7,527 nucleotides of DNA, taken from contig CAKSJC010000075.1 of the NCBI GenBank assembly GCA_934462885.1, forward strand, positions 1-7,527, in the 5' to 3' direction. A program made the translations under genes and the position numbers. The notes under the pieces were generated by a model. The model made no database searches. It was not told where the DNA came from and saw only the letters and a list, made by a program, of their open reading frames with translations. Origin of the DNA: an uncultured Eubacteriales bacterium (GTDB lineage: Bacteria; Bacillota; Clostridia; Oscillospirales; CAG-272). How positions within the stretch are numbered: the stretch's first letter is position 1; every line of letters begins with the position of its first letter. Below, in pieces: positions 1 to 5,814 of this stretch.

Positions 1-20
1 CTTTAACGGAGGAAAGATAA

Positions 21-779
21 ATGCCGAGGTTCTTTATTTCATCTTCGGATGTTGAAAAAAAGATATCTTCGGATAACTCACAAAAAACATTTATTACAAT
101 ATGCGGAGACGATGCTCTGCACATAACGAAAGTTTTGCGCATGAAAAACGGAGAACATCTTACGGTTTGCGATACCGACAGAATAGAGTATGATACCGTT
201 GTAGTAACGACAGGTAAAACTGTTTTACTTGAGGCAATTTCAGAAAAAAAGTCGGAAAACGATCCGCCGTACAGAATTGATGTTTATCAGGCGCTCGCAA
301 AAGGTGAGCGTTTTGATACCGTGCTTCAAAAATCAACGGAACTCGGAGCTTCCGATATAATCCCCGTAGTTACTTCAAGATGTACGGTGAAACTTGAGCC
401 GTCTGAATATGCAAAAAAAATCGAAAGATGGCAGCGAATAGTTTCCGAGGCAGCAAAACAGTGCGGGCGAACAGTCATACCGATAGTACATATGCCGATG
501 TTCTTTGAAGATGCCGTGCGTGAAGCGGCTTTGTGCGATCTGTCTTTGTTTTGTTATGAGGGTGACGGTACAAGGTCGCTCCGTGTAATACTTGATGAAA
601 CGGAAGAAATGAGATCTGCATCAGTCATGATAGGACCGGAAGGGGGATACTCGATGGTTGAGGCGGAGTTTGCCGCCAAGGCCGGAATGCATATGACCGG
701 GCTGGGCAGAAGAATATTGAGAACGGAAACGGCAGCTCCGTTTGTTTTGTCATGCATTTCATATAAGTATGAGCTTTGA
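21..779 (+). CDS. rsmE: RsmE, 16S rRNA m3U1498 methyltransferase
   Basis: This enzyme methylates N3 of U1498 in helix 44 of 16S rRNA, using S-adenosylmethionine, in the cytoplasm. At 252 residues it has the usual family length. Residues 1-72 form the small N-terminal PUA-like RNA-binding domain (start MPRFF, then HITKVLRMKNGE). Residues about 80-250 form the SPOUT methyltransferase with its trefoil-knot motifs: KGERFDTVLQKSTELG (94-109), SEAAKQCGR (142-150), IGPEGG (204-209) and LGRRILRTETAA (228-239). The ATG at 21 is preceded by a strong SD, GGAGGA at 8-13, seven bases upstream, which fixes the start. In many Firmicutes rsmE follows prmA, but only 20 upstream bases are visible, so that cannot be tested. 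The stop codon lies inside a weak inverted repeat (771-777 with 788-794). Identification is secure; no odd residues were seen. Confidence 0.96.
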   Translation: MPRFFISSSDVEKKISSDNSQKTFITICGDDALHITKVLRMKNGEHLTVCDTDRIEYDTVVVTTGKTVLLEAISEKKSENDPPYRIDVYQALAKGERFDTVLQKSTELGASDIIPVVTSRCTVKLEPSEYAKKIERWQRIVSEAAKQCGRTVIPIVHMPMFFEDAVREAALCDLSLFCYEGDGTRSLRVILDETEEMRSASVMIGPEGGYSMVEAEFAAKAGMHMTGLGRRILRTETAAPFVLSCISYKYEL

Positions 780-816
780 TCGTAATGAAAGCTCCAATGA
801 CACAGTTTTTCTTTTT

Positions 817-861
817 GGAAAGGAGACGGCTTAAAATATATAAGCCGATCGTATAACAACT
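817..861 (+). promoter_or_regulatory. Shine-Dalgarno site separated from its start codon by a hairpin
   Basis: A strong SD (GGAAAGGAG, 817-825) lies 36 bases before the ATG at 862, far beyond normal spacing. Between them is a perfect 7-bp inverted repeat, CGGCTTA (827-833) and TAAGCCG (841-847), with the 7-base loop AAATATA. If the stem folds, the effective SD-to-ATG distance drops to about 15 bases. No ATG, GTG or TTG lies at a normal distance after the SD, and the frame upstream of 862 is closed by TAA at 841-843. The sequence elements are direct observations; a bridging role in translation is inference. There is no T run after the stem, so it is not a terminator. Confidence 0.45.
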
Positions 862-1308
862 ATGGCGAAAACCAAAAAAAATCTACCGCTTAACAGAAAG
901 ATCGCTTCAATGAATAAAGGCGAAGTCAGCGCTCTTATTTTTACGAGAATTCTTATTATTTTTGCAGTAGACGTTATTATTGCGTATCTTTTCGACTTTG
1001 TAAAAAATGACGCGGAACGCGAATTTTTCTTCCATATGAACGTTAATACTCCCCTTAAATACGTTTTCGGCGGATTGCTTGTTCTTTCGCTTGTATATTT
1101 GGCGATTACATTTATAAAAAAGATAGATACATCGGCTCACGTGATGACTCCCGGAATGATAACGGCGCTTTCGTTCTTTTTATTTGTTTCGGCGATGTTT
1201 TATGACAAATTTCGCAACACTTCGTATCTTTTCTATACAATAATGATAATCGGAAGCGTTCTTTTTATTCTTTACTATATATATACTCTTCTGCTTTACA
1301 GACTTTGA
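862..1308 (+). CDS. Hypothetical four-helix membrane protein
   Basis: I do not recognise a family for this 148-residue protein. It starts with a basic head (MAKTKKNLPLNRK), followed by four hydrophobic segments at about residues 24-44, 66-85, 96-113 and 121-146. A charged loop (about 45-65, with KNDAERE) lies between the first two, and KK at 86-87 follows the second. The positive-inside rule suggests both ends are cytoplasmic. There is no signal peptide cleavage site and no visible catalytic motif. Codon use resembles its neighbours (many CTT leucine codons), which supports a real gene. The start is uncertain: ATG 862 has no nearby SD, only one reached across a hairpin. The alternative ATG at 910 (residue 17) has only a weak AGAAAG upstream and would put the first membrane helix near the N-terminus. 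It sits 82 bases after rsmE and is followed by a terminator-like hairpin, so it may be the last gene of that transcript. Confidence 0.75.
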   Translation: MAKTKKNLPLNRKIASMNKGEVSALIFTRILIIFAVDVIIAYLFDFVKNDAEREFFFHMNVNTPLKYVFGGLLVLSLVYLAITFIKKIDTSAHVMTPGMITALSFFLFVSAMFYDKFRNTSYLFYTIMIIGSVLFILYYIYTLLLYRL

Positions 1309-1354
1309 TTTACTAAGAATTAGTGAAAAGTCCGGATAGTTAATTTTATATTTC

Positions 1355-1402
1355 AGACAGCTTGATGTACGGCTTTTCCGATATCAGGCTGTTTCAACTT
1401 TT
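1355..1402 (+). terminator. Probable intrinsic terminator after the membrane-protein gene
   Basis: Bases 1355-1372 can pair with 1378-1394 to give 17 base pairs: a 14-pair lower stem with two or three G-T wobbles, a bulged A at 1369, and a CGG/CCG tip closing a CTTTT loop (1373-1377). The run after it is T-rich but interrupted (TTTCAACTTTT, 1392-1402), so termination may be incomplete. It lies 46 bases after the stop of the four-helix protein and well before the next promoter, as expected for the end of a transcription unit. The pairing is seen in the sequence; the terminator role is inferred. Confidence 0.55.
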
Positions 1403-1497
1403 AAAACGTATAGCATGCTTTTCCTCACTTTGAGTGTGTTTTTTCATATATGTAGATTATTTGGTCATAAAAAATGATGATCTGCAAAAAAAAATGT

Positions 1498-1515
1498 TAT
1501 TTTTTATAAAAAATA
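1498..1515. repeat. 18-bp perfect AT-only palindrome upstream of promoter
   Basis: The bases TATTTTTTATAAAAAATA read identically on both strands. The palindrome ends 12 bases before the predicted -35 box of the regulator gene. It is embedded in A-tract-rich DNA (A runs at 1469-1474, 1486-1494 and 1531-1536), which probably bends. It could be an operator for a dimeric regulator or an UP-like element that stimulates transcription. In such AT-rich DNA, chance self-complementarity is also possible. Confidence 0.4.
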
Positions 1516-1527
1516 CTCATTTTGCTA

Positions 1528-1556
1528 TTGAAAAAATACAAAATATCATGTAAAAT
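1528..1556 (+). promoter_or_regulatory. Sigma-A-type promoter of the CdaR-family regulator gene
   Basis: A -35 box TTGAAA (1528-1533) and a -10 box TAAAAT (1551-1556) are separated by the ideal 17 bases; each matches the consensus at five of six positions. The start of transcription would be near 1563, giving a leader of about 45 bases with a good SD (AGAAGGGG, 1594-1601) six bases before the ATG at 1608. This is the best-looking promoter in the window. The region from 1309 to 1607 otherwise holds only the terminator-like hairpin, the AT palindrome and A-tracts; no gene is supported there. Confidence 0.6.
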
Positions 1557-1607
1557 ATAGTATAGTATTTACAACGTATAAAAAATAAAATAAAGAAGGG
1601 GCGGCAT

Positions 1608-2693
1608 ATGTCAAATCGTCTGTATCAGGGAATAATTCATCAAATGAGGGATGCCGTTGACCGTGTTATCGGCGTTATTGATGATAACGGAGTTGTGATC
1701 GCCTGCAGCGAACTTGTCAAGATAGGCGAAATGAGACAAGGAGTACGCGATGAACTCGCTTATACCTCTGACGCGATTACTTCGGGAGGGTATACTTACA
1801 AGCCGATCGGAAGCGGTTCGAAATGGGAATATATCGTATTTATCGAGGGAGAAGATAAATACGCGGAAAAAATAGCAACAATCCTTGCGATCTCTCTTTC
1901 CAATATCAAAAATCTTTATGATGAAAAGTACGATAAAAACTCATTTATAAAGAATATAATACTTGATAATATACTGCCGAGCGATATTTACATCAAATCT
2001 AAAGAGCTTCGCTTTAATGCCGAAGAAACAAGAGTCGTCTTTCTTATTAAGTTCCATTCAAAATCAGATGTTCTTTCATTTGATATGGTACAGAATATCT
2101 TCCCGGATAAGAATAAAGATTACGTGATAGCAACCGGTGAACAGGATATCGTTCTTGTTAAGGAAGTTAAGCCTAATACTGATATAAAAGAGATTGAAAA
2201 GATAGCGAAGAGCATTGCGGATACCCTCAATTCCGAGTTCTATGTAAAGGTTTCGATCGGTATCGGAACAGTCGTCGACAATATAAAGGATCTCGCGCGT
2301 TCGTATAAGGAAGCGCAGGTCGCATATGAAGTCGGAAAAGTGTTCGACACTGAAAAGAATATAAACAGCTATGAAAATTTAGGTATCGGCAGACTTATTT
2401 ATCAGCTTCCGACGACCCTTTGCGAAATGTTTTTGCAGGAAGTTTTCAAGAACGGTTCTCTTGATGCGCTCGACCGCGAGACTCTTATGACTATTCAGTG
2501 CTTCTTTGAAAATAATCTGAACGTTTCGGAGACTTCAAGAAAGCTGTTCGTACACCGCAATACCCTTGTATACAGACTTGAAAAAATAAGAAAACTTACG
2601 GGACTCGATCTCCGTGAGTTTGATCATGCCATAACTTTTAAAGTCGCGCTTATGGTAAAACGCTATCTTACGACAAAGCCTGTCAAATATTGA
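1608..2693 (+). CDS. CdaR/PucR-type transcriptional regulator
   Basis: This 361-residue cytoplasmic protein has the three-part layout of CdaR-like regulators. Residues 1-100 resemble the sugar-diacid recognition domain, with the telling segment VIGVIDDNGVVIACSE followed by KIGEMR (20-43). Residues about 140-255 resemble the degenerate GGDEF-like middle domain, with VSIGIGTVVDNIKDL and the helix RSYKEAQVAYEVG (about 215-243). Residues about 290-353 are the PucR-type C-terminal helix-turn-helix, with NLNVSETSRKLFVHRNTL and VYRLEKIRKLTG. It has no membrane segment. CdaR itself controls glucarate/galactarate genes, but no such catabolic gene is visible here; the next genes are ftsEX, so ligand and targets are unknown. 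The ATG is supported by SD AGAAGGGG and an upstream promoter. The N-terminal domain looks shorter than in E. coli CdaR. Family assignment is firm for the HTH and moderate for the sensor domain. Confidence 0.88.
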   Translation: MSNRLYQGIIHQMRDAVDRVIGVIDDNGVVIACSELVKIGEMRQGVRDELAYTSDAITSGGYTYKPIGSGSKWEYIVFIEGEDKYAEKIATILAISLSNIKNLYDEKYDKNSFIKNIILDNILPSDIYIKSKELRFNAEETRVVFLIKFHSKSDVLSFDMVQNIFPDKNKDYVIATGEQDIVLVKEVKPNTDIKEIEKIAKSIADTLNSEFYVKVSIGIGTVVDNIKDLARSYKEAQVAYEVGKVFDTEKNINSYENLGIGRLIYQLPTTLCEMFLQEVFKNGSLDALDRETLMTIQCFFENNLNVSETSRKLFVHRNTLVYRLEKIRKLTGLDLREFDHAITFKVALMVKRYLTTKPVKY

Positions 2694-2776
2694 CGGAAAA
2701 GCTGCGTTTTCGCTTAATAAAGCAGTATAAATCGGAATAACGATCCTGAAATTTAATATATTAAAGATTGTGTTAT

Positions 2777-2814
2777 GGGGCGGCGTCCTTATGGATTGCC
2801 TCCCTGAAATCTTT
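2777..2814 (+). terminator. GC-rich hairpin after the regulator gene, possible terminator or attenuator
   Basis: In an otherwise AT-rich gap, 2777-2788 can pair with 2793-2805. The pairing is GGGG with CCCT, a C-T mismatch, GGC with GCC, a bulged T at 2797, then GTCC with GGAT, around a TTAT loop (2789-2792). That is eleven pairs, two of them wobbles. The following bases GAAATCTTTT (2806-2815) give only a short, delayed T run. It lies 83 bases beyond the regulator stop and about 160 before ftsE. It could end the regulator transcript or attenuate read-through into ftsEX. Folding is seen on paper only. Confidence 0.35.
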
Positions 2815-2833
2815 TATGAACATCTTGTATAAA
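2804..2833 (+). promoter_or_regulatory. Weak candidate promoter for the ftsEX operon
   Basis: A good -10-like box TATAAA (2828-2833) lies 18 bases after a poor -35-like CTGAAA (2804-2809), which overlaps the 3' edge of the GC-rich hairpin. Transcription would start near 2840, leaving a leader of about 127 bases before ftsE. In such AT-rich DNA -10-like boxes arise easily, so this is tentative. Another weak candidate is TTGATG (2891-2896) with CATATT (2914-2919). Confidence 0.2.
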
Positions 2834-2901
2834 AAATATATAAGGAATATTTTTATATACGGCTTTAATAACAAAAACGCACTGCTTGTTTTGATGATGG
2901 T

Positions 2902-2933
2902 ATATGCAATGCGCATATTGAATATACATATTG
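2902..2933. repeat. Nested short inverted and direct repeats in the ftsE leader
   Basis: A perfect 6-bp inverted repeat, ATATGC (2902-2907) and GCATAT (2913-2918), flanks a 5-base centre. Overlapping its right arm is a direct repeat of CATATTG (2914-2920 and 2927-2933) with a 13-base period. The cluster is 34-65 bases upstream of the ftsE start, where an operator or an RNA stem affecting translation would be plausible. No known binding motif was recognised. Confidence 0.3.
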
Positions 2934-2954
2934 CCACATCTTTGCCATTTGAGA

Positions 2955-2960
2955 GAAAGG
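2955..2960 (+). promoter_or_regulatory. Ribosome binding site of ftsE
   Basis: GAAAGG lies six bases before the ATG at 2967. It decides the start: the same frame is open further upstream from a TTG at 2931, but that would add twelve residues (MPHLCHLRERLN) unlike any FtsE N-terminus and lacks an SD. Confidence 0.75.
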
Positions 2961-2966
2961 TTAAAT

Positions 2967-3653
2967 ATGATTGATTTTAAGAATGTTAAAAAAACGTATC
3001 CGAACGGTACTATGGCATTGAAAGGAATAAACCTTCACATAGACGAAGGCGAGTTCGTTTTTATTGTCGGGCATTCGGGGGCCGGAAAATCGACTATCAT
3101 GAAATTGCTTCTGCGAGAGGAAAAACCGAGTTCCGGTGAACTTACGGTAGGAGATTACGACCTTACGACAATGTCGAATTTCAAAGTTCCGTATTACAGA
3201 CGCGAACTTGGAGTCGTATTCCAGGATTTCAGACTTTTCCCCAAAAAAACCGTTTATGAAAACGTTTCATTTGCTATGGAAGTCGTCGGAACGCCGCATA
3301 AAAAGATAGTGCGCCGTGTTCCCGCCATACTTAATACAGTAAATTTGGCAGGTAAACAGGATTCATTTCCGAACGAGATATCAGGCGGCGAACAGCAGCG
3401 GGTCGCGCTTGCCCGCGCTCTCGCCAATAATCCGAAACTTATTATTGCGGATGAGCCGACGGGAAATATTGACCCTAAAATGTCACTTGAGATCATGAGT
3501 CTTCTTGTAAAGATAAACAAACTCGGGAAAACCGTCATAGTCGTTACGCATGAAAAAAATCTCGTCGATTACTATAAACAGCGAGTAGTGATCCTTCAGG
3601 ACGGACTTATCGTTGAAGACCGCGTGGGAGGTATGTTCAGTGAGAAGGTATAA
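2967..3653 (+). CDS. ftsE: FtsE, cell-division ABC transporter ATPase
   Basis: FtsE is the cytoplasmic ATPase of the FtsEX complex, which drives conformational change in FtsX and so controls peptidoglycan hydrolases at the division site. From ATG 2967 it has 228 residues, the normal length. All ABC ATPase motifs are present: Walker A GHSGAGKST (35-43), Q-loop Q86 in VVFQDF, signature ISGGEQQR (138-145), Walker B IIADEP with catalytic E163, the FtsE-typical ADEPTGNIDP (161-170), and the H-loop H195 in VTHE. The N-terminus MIDFKNVKKTYPNG is typical. Its last 14 bases overlap ftsX, implying translational coupling and matched amounts of the two partners. It opens an operon that continues into an M23 hydrolase and an S41 protease. 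No substitution in a key residue was seen. Confidence 0.97.
   Translation: MIDFKNVKKTYPNGTMALKGINLHIDEGEFVFIVGHSGAGKSTIMKLLLREEKPSSGELTVGDYDLTTMSNFKVPYYRRELGVVFQDFRLFPKKTVYENVSFAMEVVGTPHKKIVRRVPAILNTVNLAGKQDSFPNEISGGEQQRVALARALANNPKLIIADEPTGNIDPKMSLEIMSLLVKINKLGKTVIVVTHEKNLVDYYKQRVVILQDGLIVEDRVGGMFSEKV
3626..3632 (+). promoter_or_regulatory. Ribosome binding site of ftsX, inside ftsE
   Basis: GGGAGGT lies eight bases (to the last G) before a GTG at 3640, inside the 3' end of ftsE. It favours the GTG start, which yields the typical N-terminus (M)RRYNVFYFIGQAL, over an in-frame TTG at 3613 that has no SD. Confidence 0.8.
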
Positions 3654-4518
3654 CGTTTTTTATTTTATCGGTCAGGCGCTGTCGGGACTTTGGAGAAACG
3701 GCGTAATGTCGTTCGCTTCCATAGCAGTCCTTATGAGCTGCCTTGTTGTAGTCGGGGGATTTTCACTCCTTGTTGCAAATATTGATATAAATCTTGAAAA
3801 ATTCGGGCTTCTAAAAGAGATTGTGGTTTTCTGTGATACAGACGCTTCGGAAGAAAAAATTGAGGCTATCGGCGATACGATAAAAAAACTCGATAACGTT
3901 GACAACATAAAGCGAGTTACAAAAGCTGAAGGACTTGCTGAAATGCAAGCCGAGTATGACGCATATGACGATATTACCGAAGAAAACAACCCTCTTCCGG
4001 ATTCATATGTTATTACATACTCCGATAATGACAAGGTCTATGAACTTGAGTATCAGCTCAAGCATATCGATGGTATTGTTAAAGTTAATAATCGTCTCGA
4101 CCTTGCTACAAGTATCGAAAAATTCAAAAGCGGTATAATGCTCGTGTTTATATGGTTCCTTGCGATACTTGCACTCGTCAGCGTGTTCATTATAGTGAAT
4201 ACGATAAAGCTTTCGGTATTTTCACGGAGAAATGAGATAAGTATAATGAGATATGTCGGCGCAACGGGATGGTTTATAATGCTGCCTTTTATCTTCGAGG
4301 GTATGATAATCGGAATACTTTCTTCGGCAATAGCTTACTTTATTGAGTGGTATGTATATTCATATATTGAAGGAATGGTAATAAGCGAGCTTCAAATGAT
4401 AACAATATTACAGTTTTCCGATATAAGTAATTATGTGATCTGGGGATTCCTTGCTATCGGAATATTTACCGGAATTGTAGGAAGCGTTATATCGCTTGCA
4501 CGCTATCTGAAAAAGTAA
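3640..4518 (+). CDS. ftsX: FtsX, cell-division membrane subunit
   Basis: FtsX is the integral membrane partner of FtsE. Its outer loop binds and activates coiled-coil peptidoglycan hydrolases or their activators. From GTG 3640 it has 292 residues, close to the family norm. Predicted membrane helices lie at about 24-46, 167-189, 212-238 and 265-288. The large extracellular domain lies between the first two (47-165), with the family segment NPLPDSYVI (117-125). The last three helices form the FtsX/MacB-like core, with SRRNEISIMRYVGATGWFI (195-213) and PFIFEG (216-221). The start overlaps ftsE by 14 bases; the next gene follows after 38 bases. The identification does not depend on context, but context agrees with it. 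Confidence 0.96.
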   Translation: MRRYNVFYFIGQALSGLWRNGVMSFASIAVLMSCLVVVGGFSLLVANIDINLEKFGLLKEIVVFCDTDASEEKIEAIGDTIKKLDNVDNIKRVTKAEGLAEMQAEYDAYDDITEENNPLPDSYVITYSDNDKVYELEYQLKHIDGIVKVNNRLDLATSIEKFKSGIMLVFIWFLAILALVSVFIIVNTIKLSVFSRRNEISIMRYVGATGWFIMLPFIFEGMIIGILSSAIAYFIEWYVYSYIEGMVISELQMITILQFSDISNYVIWGFLAIGIFTGIVGSVISLARYLKK

Positions 4519-4556
4519 AAAAATTTTTCACCGATCGTGCGAAAGGAGAATAGATC

Positions 4557-5738
4557 ATGAAAACAAGGATAACCAAAACGACAGCGGCAATCATATCGGT
4601 ACTGTGCGCTTTTTCGTTTATTCTTGCTATGCCTATTTACGCAGGAAACGGTCTGACCGACGCTACCGTTAAGTCGTATGAGGAGCAGCTTGCGGATATT
4701 GCGTGGAAAAAGCAGAACGCGATAAATGAGCTTGCTCAGATAAGATCAAGTTCATCAAGCGCATGGGAAGAGTATGCAAAGTATGACGAGCTTATGCAGT
4801 ATAATAACGAATTAAAAAAACTTGCGGAAAGTCAGCTTGATGTCATATCTGAGCAAATAACAGAAAAAGAAGCGCTGATAGAAGAAGCGTCGAAAAACCT
4901 TGAAACTCAGGAAGACGCTTTTATGGAGCGTATGGTAAACACTTACATGGACAGCAGCACCGATTATTTGGAGCTGATTTTGGGCTCAAAAGATCTCGTT
5001 GACTTTTTGACTAAAGCGGACAGAATAAACGCTATAATCAAATATGACAAAGAGCTTATGACAAAGCTTGAAACAAGCCGCGAAACGTTTGAACGTGAGA
5101 CAAAGGCTCTTGCAGAAACAAAAAAGACTCAGGAGTTAAGAATAGCCGAGCTTGATCAAGCCGTAAAAGAAAACGCCGAAATATGTGATCAAAAGCTCTC
5201 TTATATAGATCAGCTTAAGTCTGACGAAACAAAAATGATCGACGAATATACGTACTTTAAGCAAAAAGAAGATGAACTCAACGCAGAACTTGAAAATTAC
5301 CTTTCGGAACTTCAGCGGAAGAGTCAGTCGGCTTATATAGGCGGCGAACTCGGCTGGCCGCTTGAGTGGGGCGTGTATTATATGGTATCGTCTGAGTACG
5401 GATACCGAACTCTTTGGGGGATGAACGATTTTCACCTCGGAATCGACCTTGCGTGTGCAAATGGAACGAATGTTTATGCGGCAAACGGAGGTACAGTAGT
5501 AAAGAGCGAGATGCATTACAGCTATGGAAACTATGTTCTTATAGATCACGGCGGTGGAATTTCGACCCTTTACGCGCATATGGCTGACAGACTTGTCTCG
5601 GCAGGTGATACTGTTGCTGCCGGACAGCAGATAGGTCATGTAGGACTTACCGGAAGCACCAACGGATATCATTTGCATTTTGAAGTGCGTGAAAACGGAT
5701 CCACAACAGAACCGAGAAATTATATTGTTTTGCCGTAA
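4557..5738 (+). CDS. Exported coiled-coil M23 peptidoglycan endopeptidase, FtsEX partner
   Basis: This 393-residue protein probably cleaves cross-link or stem peptides of peptidoglycan outside the membrane under FtsEX control. Residues 1-29 are a signal peptide (basic KTRITK, hydrophobic core, IYA then G for cleavage). Residues about 34-255 form long coiled coils broken by a helical insert near 120-165 (ERMVNTYMDSSTDYLEL), the layout of EnvC, CwlO and PcsB. Residues about 262-393 are the M23/LytM domain. Zinc and catalytic residues are all present: H293 and D297 in HLGID, H341 in LYAHM, and H372 and H374 in HLHFEV. Their order and spacing follow LytM (210, 214, 260, 291, 293). E. coli EnvC has lost this site and only activates amidases, so this protein is likely an active enzyme. 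SD AAAGGAG (4542-4548) supports the ATG. No separate wall-binding domain was seen. Confidence 0.93.
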   Translation: MKTRITKTTAAIISVLCAFSFILAMPIYAGNGLTDATVKSYEEQLADIAWKKQNAINELAQIRSSSSSAWEEYAKYDELMQYNNELKKLAESQLDVISEQITEKEALIEEASKNLETQEDAFMERMVNTYMDSSTDYLELILGSKDLVDFLTKADRINAIIKYDKELMTKLETSRETFERETKALAETKKTQELRIAELDQAVKENAEICDQKLSYIDQLKSDETKMIDEYTYFKQKEDELNAELENYLSELQRKSQSAYIGGELGWPLEWGVYYMVSSEYGYRTLWGMNDFHLGIDLACANGTNVYAANGGTVVKSEMHYSYGNYVLIDHGGGISTLYAHMADRLVSAGDTVAAGQQIGHVGLTGSTNGYHLHFEVRENGSTTEPRNYIVLP

Positions 5739-5814
5739 CCGAACGATATTTTTAAGAAAAAGAATACATAATATTAGATAAAAGATCAACGCAATTAAGA
5801 AAAGGAACTCTGAT

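Noticed and set aside
1..20. End of an upstream gene (such as prmA), with TAA at 4-6 as its stop
   Set aside because: Only two bases precede the TAA, so no protein sequence supports any call; gene order alone is not enough.
771..816. GAGCTTT/AAAGCTC inverted repeat at the end of rsmE followed by TTTTTCTTTTT, as a terminator
   Set aside because: The T tract begins eleven bases after the stem and the stem overlaps the coding end; the spacing does not fit an intrinsic terminator.
845..852. CCGATCGT occurring at 845 and again at 4531 as a shared regulatory repeat
   Set aside because: It is only eight bases, contains the common palindrome CGATCG, and has different contexts; chance is the simplest explanation.
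1424..1446. CTCA/TGAG mini-hairpin followed by a T run as a second terminator
   Set aside because: The stem has only four pairs, too short to be convincing.
2768..2974. Possible 68-residue protein (TTG start) overlapping the ftsE start
   Set aside because: It has no SD, a TTG start, and leucine codons mainly TTG, CTG and TTA, unlike the CTT-rich neighbours. It contains the GC hairpin and repeats and looks like an untranslated leader.
5136..5789. 217-residue open frame on the minus strand opposite the M23 gene
   Set aside because: It is antisense to a well-supported conserved gene, has no recognisable domain, and has a composition explained by reversed codons of the M23 gene.
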